Shown here piece by piece: positions 7,241 to 16,675 of a DNA stretch of 64,000 nt. Position numbers and translations under genes: made by a program. Source of the stretch: Levilactobacillus yonginensis (GTDB taxonomy: Bacteria > Bacillota > Bacilli > Lactobacillales > Lactobacillaceae); the NCBI RefSeq assembly GCF_964065165.1, contig NZ_OZ061549.1, forward strand, positions 2,418,001 to 2,482,000, given 5' to 3'. The stretch's first letter is position 1, and the number at the start of each line of letters is the position of its first letter. The notes beneath the pieces were generated by a model. That model was not told where the DNA came from. It saw only the letters and a program-made list of their open reading frames with translations, and did not search any database.

Positions 7241-9994
7241 TTATTTAGATTCTTTGTCTTTCTTAGTAGGCCGGTCAGCACGTCGTTGTCGACGGAACTG
7301 ATGCGGCTTTTGTGCTGGAATGATAACTGACAGCTTTCCGAACGAGGATGCCATTAGTGGCAGTGCCAAGTTGAAGATGATTGCCGTGAAGATAGTGATC
7401 AGGGTAACCGCCGTTAACGTTTGCGATTCTGCGGCTAAGAGCCCGAGCACTCCGGCAATGATGATGAACAGGGAGTGCCGCATTGTTTGGCCGACTTCAT
7501 GAATACCAGGAAGTAACCAATCAAGCAACGGTGCATCATTTAGTCGGTAACTCAACGCTAACTGGGTCAGTTCAACAACTGCGAGGACCGTCAGTGGGAC
7601 GAATGCCAGCAGGGGAACCTGCCAGTTGAAGTCGCCATCACCGGTCAACCACTTCATAATGAGGTGGGTTAGTTGGTAACTGGCCAACGTTGATGCCAAG
7701 AACGTTAAGAACCAGTAGCTGGCTTGCAAGAGGGACCGACTGAAGATGATCAGCAGGAGTAACGTAATGCCAAAGACTAACAGGAGAACTCGTGGTAGGT
7801 CATGCTGGTACTGATTCTGGATGGTGGCCATCGTAACTGGCTGACCGCTGAAGGTCAACGTTGAACCTGCCAAGACGGTCCCACGTAATTGGCTGGTAGC
7901 TACCTGACGCAGTTGGTCCAAGGTTTCGGCCGTGTTCTTAGCGTTAGGTTCTTGCTTCAGTGTAATCGTCAGGTACGTGGACTTCACGTTTTGGTTCGTG
8001 AAGTTAGCCATGGATTGTTGGAAATCACCACTGGCTAATTGGGTCGGTGTGAGGTAGAGGGCCTTAGCAGCTTCAGACGTTTGCAAGCCACCCAGGTAGG
8101 TGTACATCTTGTTCAACGTCTTTTGCATGCTAACAACTTGCTTCCGTGAACTCTTCAGGCTATCGTTAACGGCCTTTAGGGTGTCAGCGTAGTTACTCAA
8201 ATTGGAATGAGCGGTCGTTGCATCGGTGTTTGACGTGTTGACACCCGTAGACAGGGTAGTCAACGTACTTAATGCCGAGTTTAACTCAGTGTTGACGGCG
8301 TTCAGTTGGGCAATGTAGCTGGTAACCTTCTTGGAGGCGCTGCTACTGCCAGAAGCATTTGAACGGGATAAAGCACTTTGTAAGGAGGTTTGTAACGTGC
8401 TACTATCGCTGACCAGGCCATTTGTCTTGGAGGTCAGTGATTGCAGCCGTTTAACTTCCTTATTCAAGTCCTTTTGACGTAGGTTGGAGCTGTCAGACTT
8501 CAGGTCGTTACGAACGGTTCCAAGTTGGCCAACTACGCCAGTTAAGTCTTCATTCAACGTGCTTAACTGATTAGAAACGTAGTACTGGGTGATTGGTTGC
8601 CCACCAGGCTGCGTGACTGAAGTAACCGAAGCAACGCCAGGTTGGGCCTGCAATTTCTTGGTTAAATTATCTAATTGGAACAGTTGATTTTGATTATCCA
8701 AGCGCTTGTTGGTTTGCAGGTAGAGGGTCACAGGCGTGGCCTTTCCTTGACCAAAGTGTGCGCTTAATACCCGAGCACCCTGCACGGCTTGATTATTCGG
8801 AATATCTTGCGAGTTGTTGTAGCTTAATTGATTACGGTAACCATAGGCAAATGGACCGGCAAGGTAGAGAACTGCCAGAATGGCGATCCAAGGTTGCCAA
8901 AGACCAAAGCGGGCAAGACTATGCCAGAGCTTGTGGTCCTTGAGTGCTGGCCGCGTTTTCTTTGGCCAGAACAGACTGTTACCGAGCATCCCAGTAAAGA
9001 CGGGGATCAGGGTGACACTGGCAATCCCAGTAATGGCAAAACCAATTCCGAGTAGGCCAAAGGCGCGAATAGTTGAGAAGTCGAAGAGCATTAGGCTCCC
9101 AAATGCCAAGGTTAACGTTAGCGTGCTGATCAGAATCCGATACCCCAGATTTTGAACAACATCTGTTGTGGCGACCTGACTTTCTTCACCGTCATCAACG
9201 TGGTTCCGTAGGTCACGGAAGAACCAGAAGCTCGTTAGAAGGGTGAAGAGGCTGATACCCATCAACAGGAAGATCGGCGTAAATTCAGAGTACGCAAAGT
9301 TCCAGTGGTAGGCCAGGTTAGTTGCCAAGCTCAGTGTGGAAATATAACTGATTAAAATGGCTAGGAACGTGATGATAGGGGCAATGATTGAGGCGAATAA
9401 AATCCCCATGGCAACTAAGGCAATCAGTAACGTCATCAGGATAACAATTAACGTGTATGATGCAATGTGTTCATTGGCTGCGTCACTAACAATTTCGGGA
9501 CTTGTCACGTAGGTGTTCAAGCCAATGGTCGAAATCTGACTGGAAAGTTGATCGGTGATTTGCCGAACAGTTCCTTGATTATGACTGACCTCTAGCTGAA
9601 CAACTTCGGTTGACTGGTCCTTAGAGAAAAGTTGCGGTCTAGCGGTTGGCGTATTCGTCATCGTGGTAACTTTCTTGACGCCGTAATACGTCGAACGCTT
9701 TTGCAATTCCGTTACAGACTTGTCAATTGCACTGAGTTGCTTAGTGGTTAACTTGCCGTCCGGGTTATTGTAGACCGCATTCACGGTGTAGGTCCCGTTT
9801 AAATTACGCCCCCAAGTGTTCTTAATCTGGGTCGCTTTTACGGGTTGACTCGTATTTGCCAATTGGGGCTGGCCATCATACTGGATGATGGTGCTGACAT
9901 TTGGTAGGGTAATAATGGCCGCAAAGACCACGATTAACCAGAATACGAGTGCAAAAATTCGGTTATGATGAAGCTTTCTTATCCGTTCTTGCAT
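7241..9994 (-). CDS. MMPL/RND-superfamily membrane exporter
   Basis: This 917-residue membrane protein has two repeated halves, each a single helix, a large outside domain and a cluster of helices. The first helix is at about 13-31, the first helix cluster at 175-355, the next single helix near 365-385, and the second cluster at about 725-880. The second outside domain (about 480-650) is Ser/Thr- and Gln-rich with long helical heptads. The family moves lipids, polyketides or surface components by proton motive force; the cargo is unknown. The start is ATG at 9994. It is monocistronic. Its former terminator at about 7206-7229 is broken by the IS. Confidence 0.88.
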   Translation of the reverse strand: MQERIRKLHHNRIFALVFWLIVVFAAIITLPNVSTIIQYDGQPQLANTSQPVKATQIKNTWGRNLNGTYTVNAVYNNPDGKLTTKQLSAIDKSVTELQKRSTYYGVKKVTTMTNTPTARPQLFSKDQSTEVVQLEVSHNQGTVRQITDQLSSQISTIGLNTYVTSPEIVSDAANEHIASYTLIVILMTLLIALVAMGILFASIIAPIITFLAILISYISTLSLATNLAYHWNFAYSEFTPIFLLMGISLFTLLTSFWFFRDLRNHVDDGEESQVATTDVVQNLGYRILISTLTLTLAFGSLMLFDFSTIRAFGLLGIGFAITGIASVTLIPVFTGMLGNSLFWPKKTRPALKDHKLWHSLARFGLWQPWIAILAVLYLAGPFAYGYRNQLSYNNSQDIPNNQAVQGARVLSAHFGQGKATPVTLYLQTNKRLDNQNQLFQLDNLTKKLQAQPGVASVTSVTQPGGQPITQYYVSNQLSTLNEDLTGVVGQLGTVRNDLKSDSSNLRQKDLNKEVKRLQSLTSKTNGLVSDSSTLQTSLQSALSRSNASGSSSASKKVTSYIAQLNAVNTELNSALSTLTTLSTGVNTSNTDATTAHSNLSNYADTLKAVNDSLKSSRKQVVSMQKTLNKMYTYLGGLQTSEAAKALYLTPTQLASGDFQQSMANFTNQNVKSTYLTITLKQEPNAKNTAETLDQLRQVATSQLRGTVLAGSTLTFSGQPVTMATIQNQYQHDLPRVLLLVFGITLLLLIIFSRSLLQASYWFLTFLASTLASYQLTHLIMKWLTGDGDFNWQVPLLAFVPLTVLAVVELTQLALSYRLNDAPLLDWLLPGIHEVGQTMRHSLFIIIAGVLGLLAAESQTLTAVTLITIFTAIIFNLALPLMASSFGKLSVIIPAQKPHQFRRQRRADRPTKKDKESK

Positions 9995-10129
9995 ATGTAG
10001 TCTGAGTCCTCTCTATGTAATCAATTTCCCGCCGTGCAAGCAGGGTGTAGTCCATGTTTAATTTTACCATAATAGGAAAAATTGGGGCTGTTTTCGGGTG
10101 GATTTAAGAAAAGTTAAGAAACTCTTTAG

Positions 10130-10162
10130 TTGACTTAAAGTTCTTAACCGGTAAAGTAGGGA
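10130..10162 (+). promoter_or_regulatory. Promoter with flanking inverted repeat
   Basis: TTGACT and TAAAGT with a 16-base spacer lie upstream of the small gene at 10195. Copies of GTTAAGAA and its complement TTCTTAAC bracket the -35 box, which could be an operator. Confidence 0.4.
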
Positions 10163-10194
10163 ATCGCGAATTCAAGTAGAAAGAGGCAAATACC

Positions 10195-10437
10195 ATGTCA
10201 AAACATCATCGATCCTACCAAAGTCCCTTCGCAGCAATGCTGACGGAGCAACGTTTTCCGTTTGCCAGTCAATTGGCAGCTAAGGCGCACCTAGACCCCA
10301 GTCAAGTTATGTTCGCTTACTTACAAATCACAGCGAACGTGCCCACGACGTTAACGACCGTTTCCCGCCAAAAAGAGATTGACCGGCGTTTCCAACAATT
10401 CCTGACGGACGCCGCTAAACCGGTAACTGACGACTAA
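10195..10437 (+). CDS. Small hypothetical protein (80 residues)
   Basis: This short cytosolic protein has no signal peptide, membrane segment or motif I recognise. It starts SKHHRSYQSPF, contains an Ala/Gln-rich helix-prone middle and ends with Asp residues. Support for being real comes from a good AAAGAGG site at proper spacing before ATG and a plausible promoter upstream. It precedes the choloylglycine-hydrolase-type gene by 140 bp. Function unknown. Confidence 0.55.
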   Translation: MSKHHRSYQSPFAAMLTEQRFPFASQLAAKAHLDPSQVMFAYLQITANVPTTLTTVSRQKEIDRRFQQFLTDAAKPVTDD

Positions 10438-10579
10438 CTAGAGGCAAAATGGTTGAAGCGGCGAGGGGTTTCGCGTAAACTGGATTAACTATTAAAAAGT
10501 TACTTAACAAACTAGAACAGTTGATAAAATAATTGTAACCTTATCGAGGTTTGGGTAGCCATGAAGGAGGAAGATACCT

Positions 10580-11557
10580 GTGTGTACCAGCATTTTACAG
10601 ATTGCGAAGGATGGCAGTCATATTTTAGCGCGAACCATGGACTGGCACGCGCTATACGTGCAGCCGCTGTTTGTTCCACGAGACTATCAGTGGGAGAGTG
10701 TGTACGATAATCACGTGCATACCAACAAATATGCCATGATCGGTGGCGGCGGTGCACACCATCACGAAATTGATGTTTCTGATGGCGTCAATGAGATGGG
10801 GCTGAGCGTACAAAAGCTAACGTTTGCGAATGGTTCCAACTTGGTTGATGAGCCTACGTATGGTCAAGTCCATCTGGCTCCCTATGAACTTTCCTTCTAT
10901 TTGCTGGGACATTATGCTTCCGTGGCTGACATTGAAGAACACATCGATGAAATTCAGTTGATGAGCGGCAAGTATGCCGTCAATGAGATTGGCGATTCCG
11001 AACTTCACTTTGCCGTCGTAGACCGAACGGGTCGGACCGTGGTTATTGAACCGACCCATTTTCCTATGCGTGTTCGGGAGAATCCTTTAGGCGTAGTAAC
11101 CAACAGTAAAGACTTTGAGCTACAACTCGAACGCTTGGGCCAGTACGTCAATTATACGGATGACTTTGAAGCGGGGACGTTACCGCTGAATGCGACGCGA
11201 GTCTCTACTGGCCGTTTCTCTGGTAAGCCCGTTCCTAGTGGATCCTTTACCCCAGGTGGTCGCTTTGTCCGGGCAGCTTACTACAAAGAACGCGCCGACC
11301 TACCAACTGACGAACCAGAAGCAATCGTTAGCGCGTGGCACCTCTTGAATAGCGTCACGGTGCCGAAGAGTCATCAGTACCGGCCAACCTATTCGGTCTA
11401 TCGGGCGGCAACTTGTTGTGAGTCGTTGACGTATTATTTTCAACCATACAACCGGCTCGGTTTAGTCCAGTTGAAATTAACACCAGAGATGTTAGCTTGG
11501 ACGGAACCCAAGTTCTATAAAGTTGCTAACCAATTGACGGTTATGCCGCTTAACTGA
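10580..11557 (+). CDS. Choloylglycine hydrolase family protein (bile salt hydrolase / penicillin V acylase type)
   Basis: This 325-residue N-terminal-nucleophile hydrolase cleaves linear amide bonds such as conjugated bile salts or penicillin V. All canonical catalytic positions are present at the usual numbers: Cys2 (nucleophile, exposed after Met removal), Arg18, Asp21, Asn175 and Arg228. Length matches the family. The start is GTG (10580), behind GAAGGAGGAAG, and it places Cys at position 2. Bile-salt and penicillin acylase members cannot be told apart safely from these residues; the conserved set allows either. There is no signal peptide, so it is intracellular. Its end overlaps the convergent YdcF gene by 8 bp, with no terminator between them. 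Confidence 0.88.
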   Translation: MCTSILQIAKDGSHILARTMDWHALYVQPLFVPRDYQWESVYDNHVHTNKYAMIGGGGAHHHEIDVSDGVNEMGLSVQKLTFANGSNLVDEPTYGQVHLAPYELSFYLLGHYASVADIEEHIDEIQLMSGKYAVNEIGDSELHFAVVDRTGRTVVIEPTHFPMRVRENPLGVVTNSKDFELQLERLGQYVNYTDDFEAGTLPLNATRVSTGRFSGKPVPSGSFTPGGRFVRAAYYKERADLPTDEPEAIVSAWHLLNSVTVPKSHQYRPTYSVYRAATCCESLTYYFQPYNRLGLVQLKLTPEMLAWTEPKFYKVANQLTVMPLN

Positions 11558-12542
11558 TCAGCAAGAGCCACAGCACGTTGGCAGTCAAAAAACCAATCAA
11601 CACCCCCCGGTGTAAGCGGGGATGTAGCATGATAATGGCTAAAAATTCTCGGGCCCAGGCGCCTGGTAAATAAGACCAGCGAACGTGGGCTGGGTAGCCA
11701 CCAATTCGAAGACCGAGTTCACTAGCTAAATGTTCTGCGCGAAATAGGTGATAGTTGCTGGTGACGATGATGACTTTTCCACCGCCATCGGGTAATTGGG
11801 ACCATAGCCGCTGACTGTACAAGACATTGGATAAGGTGTTCGTGGCTTGTTTTTCTTCAATAATGTACTTGGCGTCCCAATCATGGGCAATCAGATAGGC
11901 TGCCATTGCTGTTGATTCAGGACAGGTTTCATCAGGACCCTGTCCACCAGAAACAATAATGGTGGGCTTTTTTTGTTGGCGTTTGGCAAACGCTAGTGCC
12001 GTATCCAAGCGACTCCCAAGAACGCGGCCAATCTGATCACCTTGTTGGAGACCTGCCCCTAAGATGAGCAGTGTATCTGCTCGTTTAGCCCGCCACCAAT
12101 CAGCACGTAAGGCGCCAAAGAGGCTGGCGGCAAAGAGAATTCCCAGGTAGGTGCTGAAGGCGGGGATAAAGGTTAGCCACGGCCAGAATGAGGTGCCGAA
12201 GTGGCCGCTGTTTAGGCCGTATATCCAGCCAACTTCAAGAATGACCCATAACCAGATGCCAGCAATCAGGCCGTACGTGAGGCGTTCCTGTTTACGAACG
12301 ACCAAGTGAGGGGCGTTGAGAATCAAAAGTAGCGTGAAGAGTCCAAGTCCACCGACCAGTGCGATTAGGATCCAGCCGACGTGTGCCAATACCTGTGCCC
12401 AAAGATGTTTCGAAAAGCTAGCAACGATGACGATCAGTGCGCAGCTGACCGTGGTAACGACCGCACTAGTTAAGCCGCGGGGCTGCCAAAAGGTAAAGAG
12501 CGCAGTGAGACAAATTAGAAAGCCGATGGTACTAAGAACCAT
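11550..12542 (-). CDS. YdcF/SanA/ElyC-like membrane protein (DUF218)
   Basis: This 330-residue protein has about five N-terminal membrane helices (residues 1-140), then a soluble DUF218 domain. The domain opens with LLILGAGLQQGDQIGRVLGSRLD, followed by IIVSGGQGPDE and VIIVTSNYHLFRA, the usual family order. A final hydrophobic segment ends the protein. Family members are linked to envelope integrity and peptidoglycan precursor supply in other bacteria; the reaction is not established. The ATG has an AAGGGGG site upstream. It is convergent with, and overlaps by 8 bp, the choloylglycine hydrolase gene. Confidence 0.82.
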   Translation of the reverse strand: MVLSTIGFLICLTALFTFWQPRGLTSAVVTTVSCALIVIVASFSKHLWAQVLAHVGWILIALVGGLGLFTLLLILNAPHLVVRKQERLTYGLIAGIWLWVILEVGWIYGLNSGHFGTSFWPWLTFIPAFSTYLGILFAASLFGALRADWWRAKRADTLLILGAGLQQGDQIGRVLGSRLDTALAFAKRQQKKPTIIVSGGQGPDETCPESTAMAAYLIAHDWDAKYIIEEKQATNTLSNVLYSQRLWSQLPDGGGKVIIVTSNYHLFRAEHLASELGLRIGGYPAHVRWSYLPGAWAREFLAIIMLHPRLHRGVLIGFLTANVLWLLLIS

Positions 12543-12608
12543 TTTGACACCCCCTTAAAGGTTAAGATTTATTGACACTTTCAGATTTTTCTATTTTTGG
12601 TGAGAATC

Positions 12609-12618
12609 TTGTTATAAT
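12609..12618 (+). promoter_or_regulatory. Extended -10 promoter of the glucosaminidase gene
   Basis: The block TTGTTATAAT gives TATAAT with an upstream TG at the extended -10 position. The -35 is weak. It lies about 80 bp upstream of the GTG start at 12699. Confidence 0.5.
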
Positions 12619-12698
12619 GAGAAATACTGGCCTGCGTTCTCGTTGAATGCAGTGCAGACACAATTAAGTCTATTATAACGGAAATCGGAGGGACCAGG

Positions 12699-13331
12699 GT
12701 GGCCAAACGGCGAAGAAAACCTAGGAATGCAAGAAAACAACGACCAAGCTCTGCTAGAGCAACCTGGATTTTTGTCCTGGTCCTGCTGGTCTTGGGTGGT
12801 GGCATGTTGATGAAGGACCACATTCAAGCGGCGGTGCAGCCACGGCCTACCCATCAAGTGACGGTTAAGTCGGTTTCTGGTGAGACGCCAGCGCAACTAG
12901 CGTTTATTCAAAAGGTTGCCACGCCGGCTGTAGAGGTTTACCGCAAAAATGGCCAGGTCCTGCCCAGTATCGTGATTGCGCAGAGCATTCTGGAGTCGAG
13001 TTGGGGGACGTCCAAAATCTTCCAGCAGGCGAATAATCCCTTTGGTATCAAGGGCAGCTATCACGGTAAGACTGGATCGTTCGTGACACACGAGTACGTG
13101 AACGGGGAACGGATCAAGATTCACGCTAACTTCCGAATTTATCCGAGTTTAACGGTCGCCATTCAGGATCACGACAATGTCTTAAAGAGTCGCTACCTCC
13201 CGCAGCCAGCGAAGAATTACCAAGAAGCCTCGCAGAAGTTGCAAGCCGGTGGGTACGCTACTGATCCCGATTACGCACAAAAGCTCAACAGCTTGATTGT
13301 CAGCTATAAATTAAATCAATTTGATAAATGA
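12699..13331 (+). CDS. GH73 endo-beta-N-acetylglucosaminidase (membrane-anchored autolysin)
   Basis: This 210-residue protein has a basic, Arg-rich start (AKRRRKPRNARKQRP), a single hydrophobic helix at about 26-46, then a glucosaminidase domain. The likely catalytic Glu is in SILESSWGTSKI, followed by NNPFGIKGSYHGKTG and the second conserved region YPSLTVAIQDHDN. It should cut glycan strands of peptidoglycan outside the membrane. No LysM or SH3 wall-binding repeats are present, so the N-terminal helix probably tethers it. The GTG start lies behind GGAGGGA. It is monocistronic, with a strong terminator 34 bp downstream. Confidence 0.88.
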   Translation: MAKRRRKPRNARKQRPSSARATWIFVLVLLVLGGGMLMKDHIQAAVQPRPTHQVTVKSVSGETPAQLAFIQKVATPAVEVYRKNGQVLPSIVIAQSILESSWGTSKIFQQANNPFGIKGSYHGKTGSFVTHEYVNGERIKIHANFRIYPSLTVAIQDHDNVLKSRYLPQPAKNYQEASQKLQAGGYATDPDYAQKLNSLIVSYKLNQFDK

Positions 13332-13364
13332 TGCGGCATCGTTTGATGCTTCAGCTTAACCAAG

Positions 13365-13400
13365 AAGGACCTGGGATACGTACATATCCCAGGTCCTTTT
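13365..13400 (+). terminator. Terminator after the glucosaminidase gene
   Basis: AAGGACCTGGGATA pairs with TATCCCAGGTCCTT around a 6-base loop and is followed by TTTT. The stem is 14 bp without mismatch. Confidence 0.92.
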
Positions 13401-13498
13401 GAACTTTAGTATGGTTTATCGCTGTGCGATTTGTCGCTCTCTGGATGCCAGAGATTCTAATTGTGGTGTAACCTGATAATCGCTGAAGGTATAACGCG

Positions 13499-13545
13499 CA
13501 CCGTTCCAGCCCAGATCTGGCGACCGGTAAGGCAAGGGGGACACA
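13499..13545 (+). repeat. Class II structured repeat, fragment
   Basis: ACCGTTCCAGCCC followed by ACCGGTAAGGC and GGGGGACACACAG matches the right end of the class II unit at 39841-39888. The partner arm is not seen upstream. Confidence 0.5.
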
Positions 13546-13552
13546 CAGTTTC

Positions 13553-14875
13553 TTAGTTCTCGTTGTAGTACCGGGCCAAATCGTAGAGAGTGGTGGCTAA
13601 CGTGTTGATGGATTTAGTTGGTCCCTGGTTTGCAAAGAGAATCACACCAGATTTGTTGCCTTCTGAACCGTAAAGGATCGTGTTGTAGCCGGAGCCGCTG
13701 AGGGCACCACGGACACGTTTGATACCACCACTGTAATGGTACAAACCACCCGCGTAACGTAATTTGTAGTTGTTAGAGAGGGTGTAATATTGTTTCTTGG
13801 TTAAGATCTTGCCGTTACGGAGTCCCTTTTGAATCTTGTAATAATCTTCTGTTGTTGAGTAATAGTTACCCGCACCCAACAAGGAAGACATGAGTTTTTG
13901 TGAGACACCGTTGGCCACGTTGTTTTGACCGTTACTGTAGCTATATCCGCTGGCCACAACGCTCGCACTAGGCAAGTTATCCCAGGCAAAAGTGTGCTTG
14001 AGCTTCAAGGGTTGAATAATCCGCTTTTGAACTAACGTGTCGTAGCTCTGACTGGTGACCTTGGAAGCCACCCCAGCTAACAGGGTGTAGTTGGCGTTGG
14101 TGTAGTTGAATCCCTGAGTTCCGGTTACTTTGAGTTGCCCCAACGTATAGTTGATCTCTGAAGCCTGCGTGCTGAGCAGCGAATTAGGTGTGGTTTCGTC
14201 CATATCAATGCCGGATCGATGGTTCAATAATTGGCGTAGGGTGATACTGCCGCTACTTTGAACACTTGGGTAGTATTTACTTAGCTTGTCACTGAGGGAC
14301 AGCTTACCACTGGCCGCCAATTGTTCGATGATGGCCCCCGTCATGACTTTCTGGAGGGAGGCAATTGGGAACAATGTGTTGGCGTCATTGGTAAGTTTGC
14401 TAGTAGCGTCGGCGTAACCCACACTGACGTGACTGGCACCACTCGCATAGTTGTTAAAGAGCATCGCTCGCCCTTGAAAGTGCGCGTTTTTTAGTAAAGC
14501 TGCCGCGTTTTGCGAACGACTGTACTTTTGGAGGGCCTTTTGGTTGACCCAGCCAATCGTTTTGCCATACCAGGCAAACTTAACGTAGGTACTCCCGTCG
14601 GATAGCTTGGCAGTTTGAGTCACCTTGACGAATCGATGCTGCCAGTTCTTGCCACTAGCGTCGCGAGTCTTCGCGGACCGTTGCGTGTAGTAAGGTGCGT
14701 AGTAGTAGATGCCGTCATTCCGGCTACCTTGATTGACGAATCGAGCGTTATAGCTGGTCTTCGACGTCGCTGTAATCTGTAAATAGCTCTTCGCAAATGC
14801 CGATTGGGCGGGTAAAAAGCCGCCGACCAGCAAGATTGTCCCAATAAGTAATACAAGCTTTTTCAAAGTAATCAT
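13553..14875 (-). CDS. Secreted beta-lactamase-like serine hydrolase with N-terminal SH3/GW-type domain
   Basis: This is a 440-residue exported protein. The signal peptide is MITLKKLVLLIGTILLVGGF with cleavage near AFA-KS. Residues about 30-125 form a GW/SH3-like wall-binding module (WYGKTIGWVNQKAL), and the rest is a class C beta-lactamase/esterase fold. The active Ser and Lys are in SLQK and the second motif Tyr is in NYTNANY. The third motif is not clear, so hydrolase specificity is uncertain; such proteins are often D-Ala-processing or stress-related. The ATG at 14875 is preferred over an in-frame start 27 codons upstream because AAGGGGA lies directly before it and it gives a clean signal peptide. 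Confidence 0.83.
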   Translation of the reverse strand: MITLKKLVLLIGTILLVGGFLPAQSAFAKSYLQITATSKTSYNARFVNQGSRNDGIYYYAPYYTQRSAKTRDASGKNWQHRFVKVTQTAKLSDGSTYVKFAWYGKTIGWVNQKALQKYSRSQNAAALLKNAHFQGRAMLFNNYASGASHVSVGYADATSKLTNDANTLFPIASLQKVMTGAIIEQLAASGKLSLSDKLSKYYPSVQSSGSITLRQLLNHRSGIDMDETTPNSLLSTQASEINYTLGQLKVTGTQGFNYTNANYTLLAGVASKVTSQSYDTLVQKRIIQPLKLKHTFAWDNLPSASVVASGYSYSNGQNNVANGVSQKLMSSLLGAGNYYSTTEDYYKIQKGLRNGKILTKKQYYTLSNNYKLRYAGGLYHYSGGIKRVRGALSGSGYNTILYGSEGNKSGVILFANQGPTKSINTLATTLYDLARYYNEN

Positions 14876-15107
14876 CCATTTCCCCTTAGTAATAACTCTC
14901 ATCTTACCGCGAATTGGTTGCGGTTGGGTAACAGATACGTAGCGGTTCGGTAACATTTTGAACGTTTTAAGTTATGTATGGGTAAATTCAACTTACTAAT
15001 AGGGTAAGCTAGTTTGCTAATGATTGACTTAATGTGTCGCATGTTAACGTAGAGTGTGGTAAACTAATGCAAAATAATTTAAGCAGTTTAAGGAGCTGAC
15101 GCAAGCG

Positions 15108-15893
15108 TTGCTACATTTTCTTGGCCAGTTGTACGGGCCATTCTTTGATATTCATAATTGGGAAACAGTCATTACTTCGGGAAACGACTGGCTCATCATC
15201 TTTTCCTTGGTGTTGATCGAGTGTTTGTTGTCCGTAGATAATGCTGTGGTTCTTGCCGCGCAGACACAGTCGTTACCTACCAAAAAGGAGCAGGAAGAAT
15301 CCTTGTTCTACGGGATTTGGGGGGCTTATATCTTCCGGTTCATCATCATTGGACTGGGAACTTACCTGATTAATTTCTGGGAAATCAAGGTCATTGGGGC
15401 CTTGTACCTGGTCTTCCTAGTCTTCCAGTACTTCACTAAGACGCGGGTAAAACATACGCGTAAATTGGTGAAGGATAAAAAACGGCGATTACTACCACTG
15501 TTTTGGTCGGTAGTCTTACAGATTGAAATGATGGATATTATTTTCTCCGTCGATTCCGTCTTGGCTTCGCTGGCCATCTCAAATAACCCGGTTATTGTCT
15601 TAATTGGGGGCCTGATTGGGATCCTAGCGATGCGGGGTGTGGCTGAGGTCATTATGAAGTTGATGCGCCGGATTCCTGAGCTGGAACCTATGGCCTACAT
15701 CTTAATTGGAATCATTGCTGTGAAGTTGTTTGTGTCCATTCCAGCAATTGACGTTGAGATTCCCGCCACGTTATTTGGCATTGTTGTCTTGGGTGCCATC
15801 GTGTTGACGCTATTGATCCACGTGATTCGCAAGCGGCGGCAACCGCAGACCGATAAGTCAACCAAGAAGACGTCTAATTCAACTGAATCGTAG
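15108..15893 (+). CDS. TerC family membrane protein
   Basis: This 261-residue protein has about seven helices. The two family Asp motifs are in helices that form the putative metal path: LSVDNAVVLAAQ near residue 43 and FSVDSVLASLAIS near residue 147. The C-terminal tail is Lys/Thr/Ser-rich and cytosolic. TerC proteins are linked to tellurite resistance and, in Firmicutes, to manganese export for metalation of exported enzymes. No yybP-ykoY type Mn riboswitch is visible upstream. The start is TTG, 12 bases after AAGGAG. It is monocistronic with a terminator at 15903. Confidence 0.87.
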   Translation: MLHFLGQLYGPFFDIHNWETVITSGNDWLIIFSLVLIECLLSVDNAVVLAAQTQSLPTKKEQEESLFYGIWGAYIFRFIIIGLGTYLINFWEIKVIGALYLVFLVFQYFTKTRVKHTRKLVKDKKRRLLPLFWSVVLQIEMMDIIFSVDSVLASLAISNNPVIVLIGGLIGILAMRGVAEVIMKLMRRIPELEPMAYILIGIIAVKLFVSIPAIDVEIPATLFGIVVLGAIVLTLLIHVIRKRRQPQTDKSTKKTSNSTES

Positions 15894-15902
15894 GAAATTT
15901 TT

Positions 15903-15932
15903 TAGGGGCCTTGTAGGGCTCCTTTTTTTTCG
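15903..15932 (+). terminator. Terminator after the TerC gene
   Basis: AGGGGCC pairs with GGCTCCT (one G.T pair) and is followed by eight T residues. Confidence 0.75.
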
Positions 15933-15982
15933 CGAATAAAAAGATTAAAGGGTATACTTTAGAAAAATTAATAGAATGGGGG

Positions 15983-16615
15983 TTGGTGGATGTGAGTAAG
16001 CAATGGCGTAGTTGGTGGCTACTGTTGGGCGTGTTTGTTCTCGGAATTGCCGGGTTCACAGTGACTGGACAAGCGGCCGCCACGGGGAAAGTTGTTGTGA
16101 CCTATCAAGATGTCAATGGCACCGTGTTGGCACGGAAGACGTTGAAAGGTAAGGTCGGTCACCAGTGTAAAACCTCTAGAAAAAACCGGCGGGTGAATCC
16201 CCAAATGTACGCGTGGAATAAAGAGCAACCGCGGCATTATCGGGGAAAGTTTACCAAGCAGACGATTCGGGTAACGTATAAATTTTTGACGCCAACCGCT
16301 TTCTTCCGGCTCTGGGGTGGGGATGGCTCACAGATGACCAACATTCAGATGGATGGTAATCATTTGATTTATGATGTCTCAACCAGTCTGAAGGGGCCCC
16401 ATTTCTTGCGAGCAACGAACTTCACTAAGGGGAAAGTCACGGTGAACAACCAGTACCGACTGACTCGGGGGAAAGTGTTCAAAGGAAAGATCAGTGGTAC
16501 GACGTTTAAATCGTTAGTGATTACCAGAAAACGGATCCAGGCGAAATTTTGGGCATATCATAAGCTGTATACGTATAAGTTTACTGTAAAGCCGCTTAAA
16601 TTAGTTCACCCGTAG
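15983..16615 (+). CDS. Secreted protein with MucBP-like N-terminus, function unknown
   Basis: This 210-residue exported protein has a signal peptide (WWLLLGVFVLGIAGFTVTGQA) with cleavage near AAA-TG. The next 60 residues resemble a short MucBP-like module (VVVTYQDVNGTVLARKTLKGKVG ... IRVTYKF). The rest is beta-rich, very basic and not recognised. There is no LPxTG sorting signal, so the product is probably released or charge-bound. The start is uncertain: TTG at 15983 and in-frame GTG at 15986 and 15992 are all possible behind a G-rich stretch. The IS256 element is inserted 8 bp after the stop codon and has removed any terminator. Confidence 0.65.
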   Translation: MVDVSKQWRSWWLLLGVFVLGIAGFTVTGQAAATGKVVVTYQDVNGTVLARKTLKGKVGHQCKTSRKNRRVNPQMYAWNKEQPRHYRGKFTKQTIRVTYKFLTPTAFFRLWGGDGSQMTNIQMDGNHLIYDVSTSLKGPHFLRATNFTKGKVTVNNQYRLTRGKVFKGKISGTTFKSLVITRKRIQAKFWAYHKLYTYKFTVKPLKLVHP

Positions 16616-16675
16616 GCGAAGAAGGGAGTGTCAAATTTTTTGTGTAAATGGAAGTCCTCTCCCATTAGCTAGTTT

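Noticed and set aside
14957..15107. Mn-sensing yybP-ykoY riboswitch before TerC
   Set aside because: The conserved loops of that riboswitch are not visible and there is no terminator in the leader.
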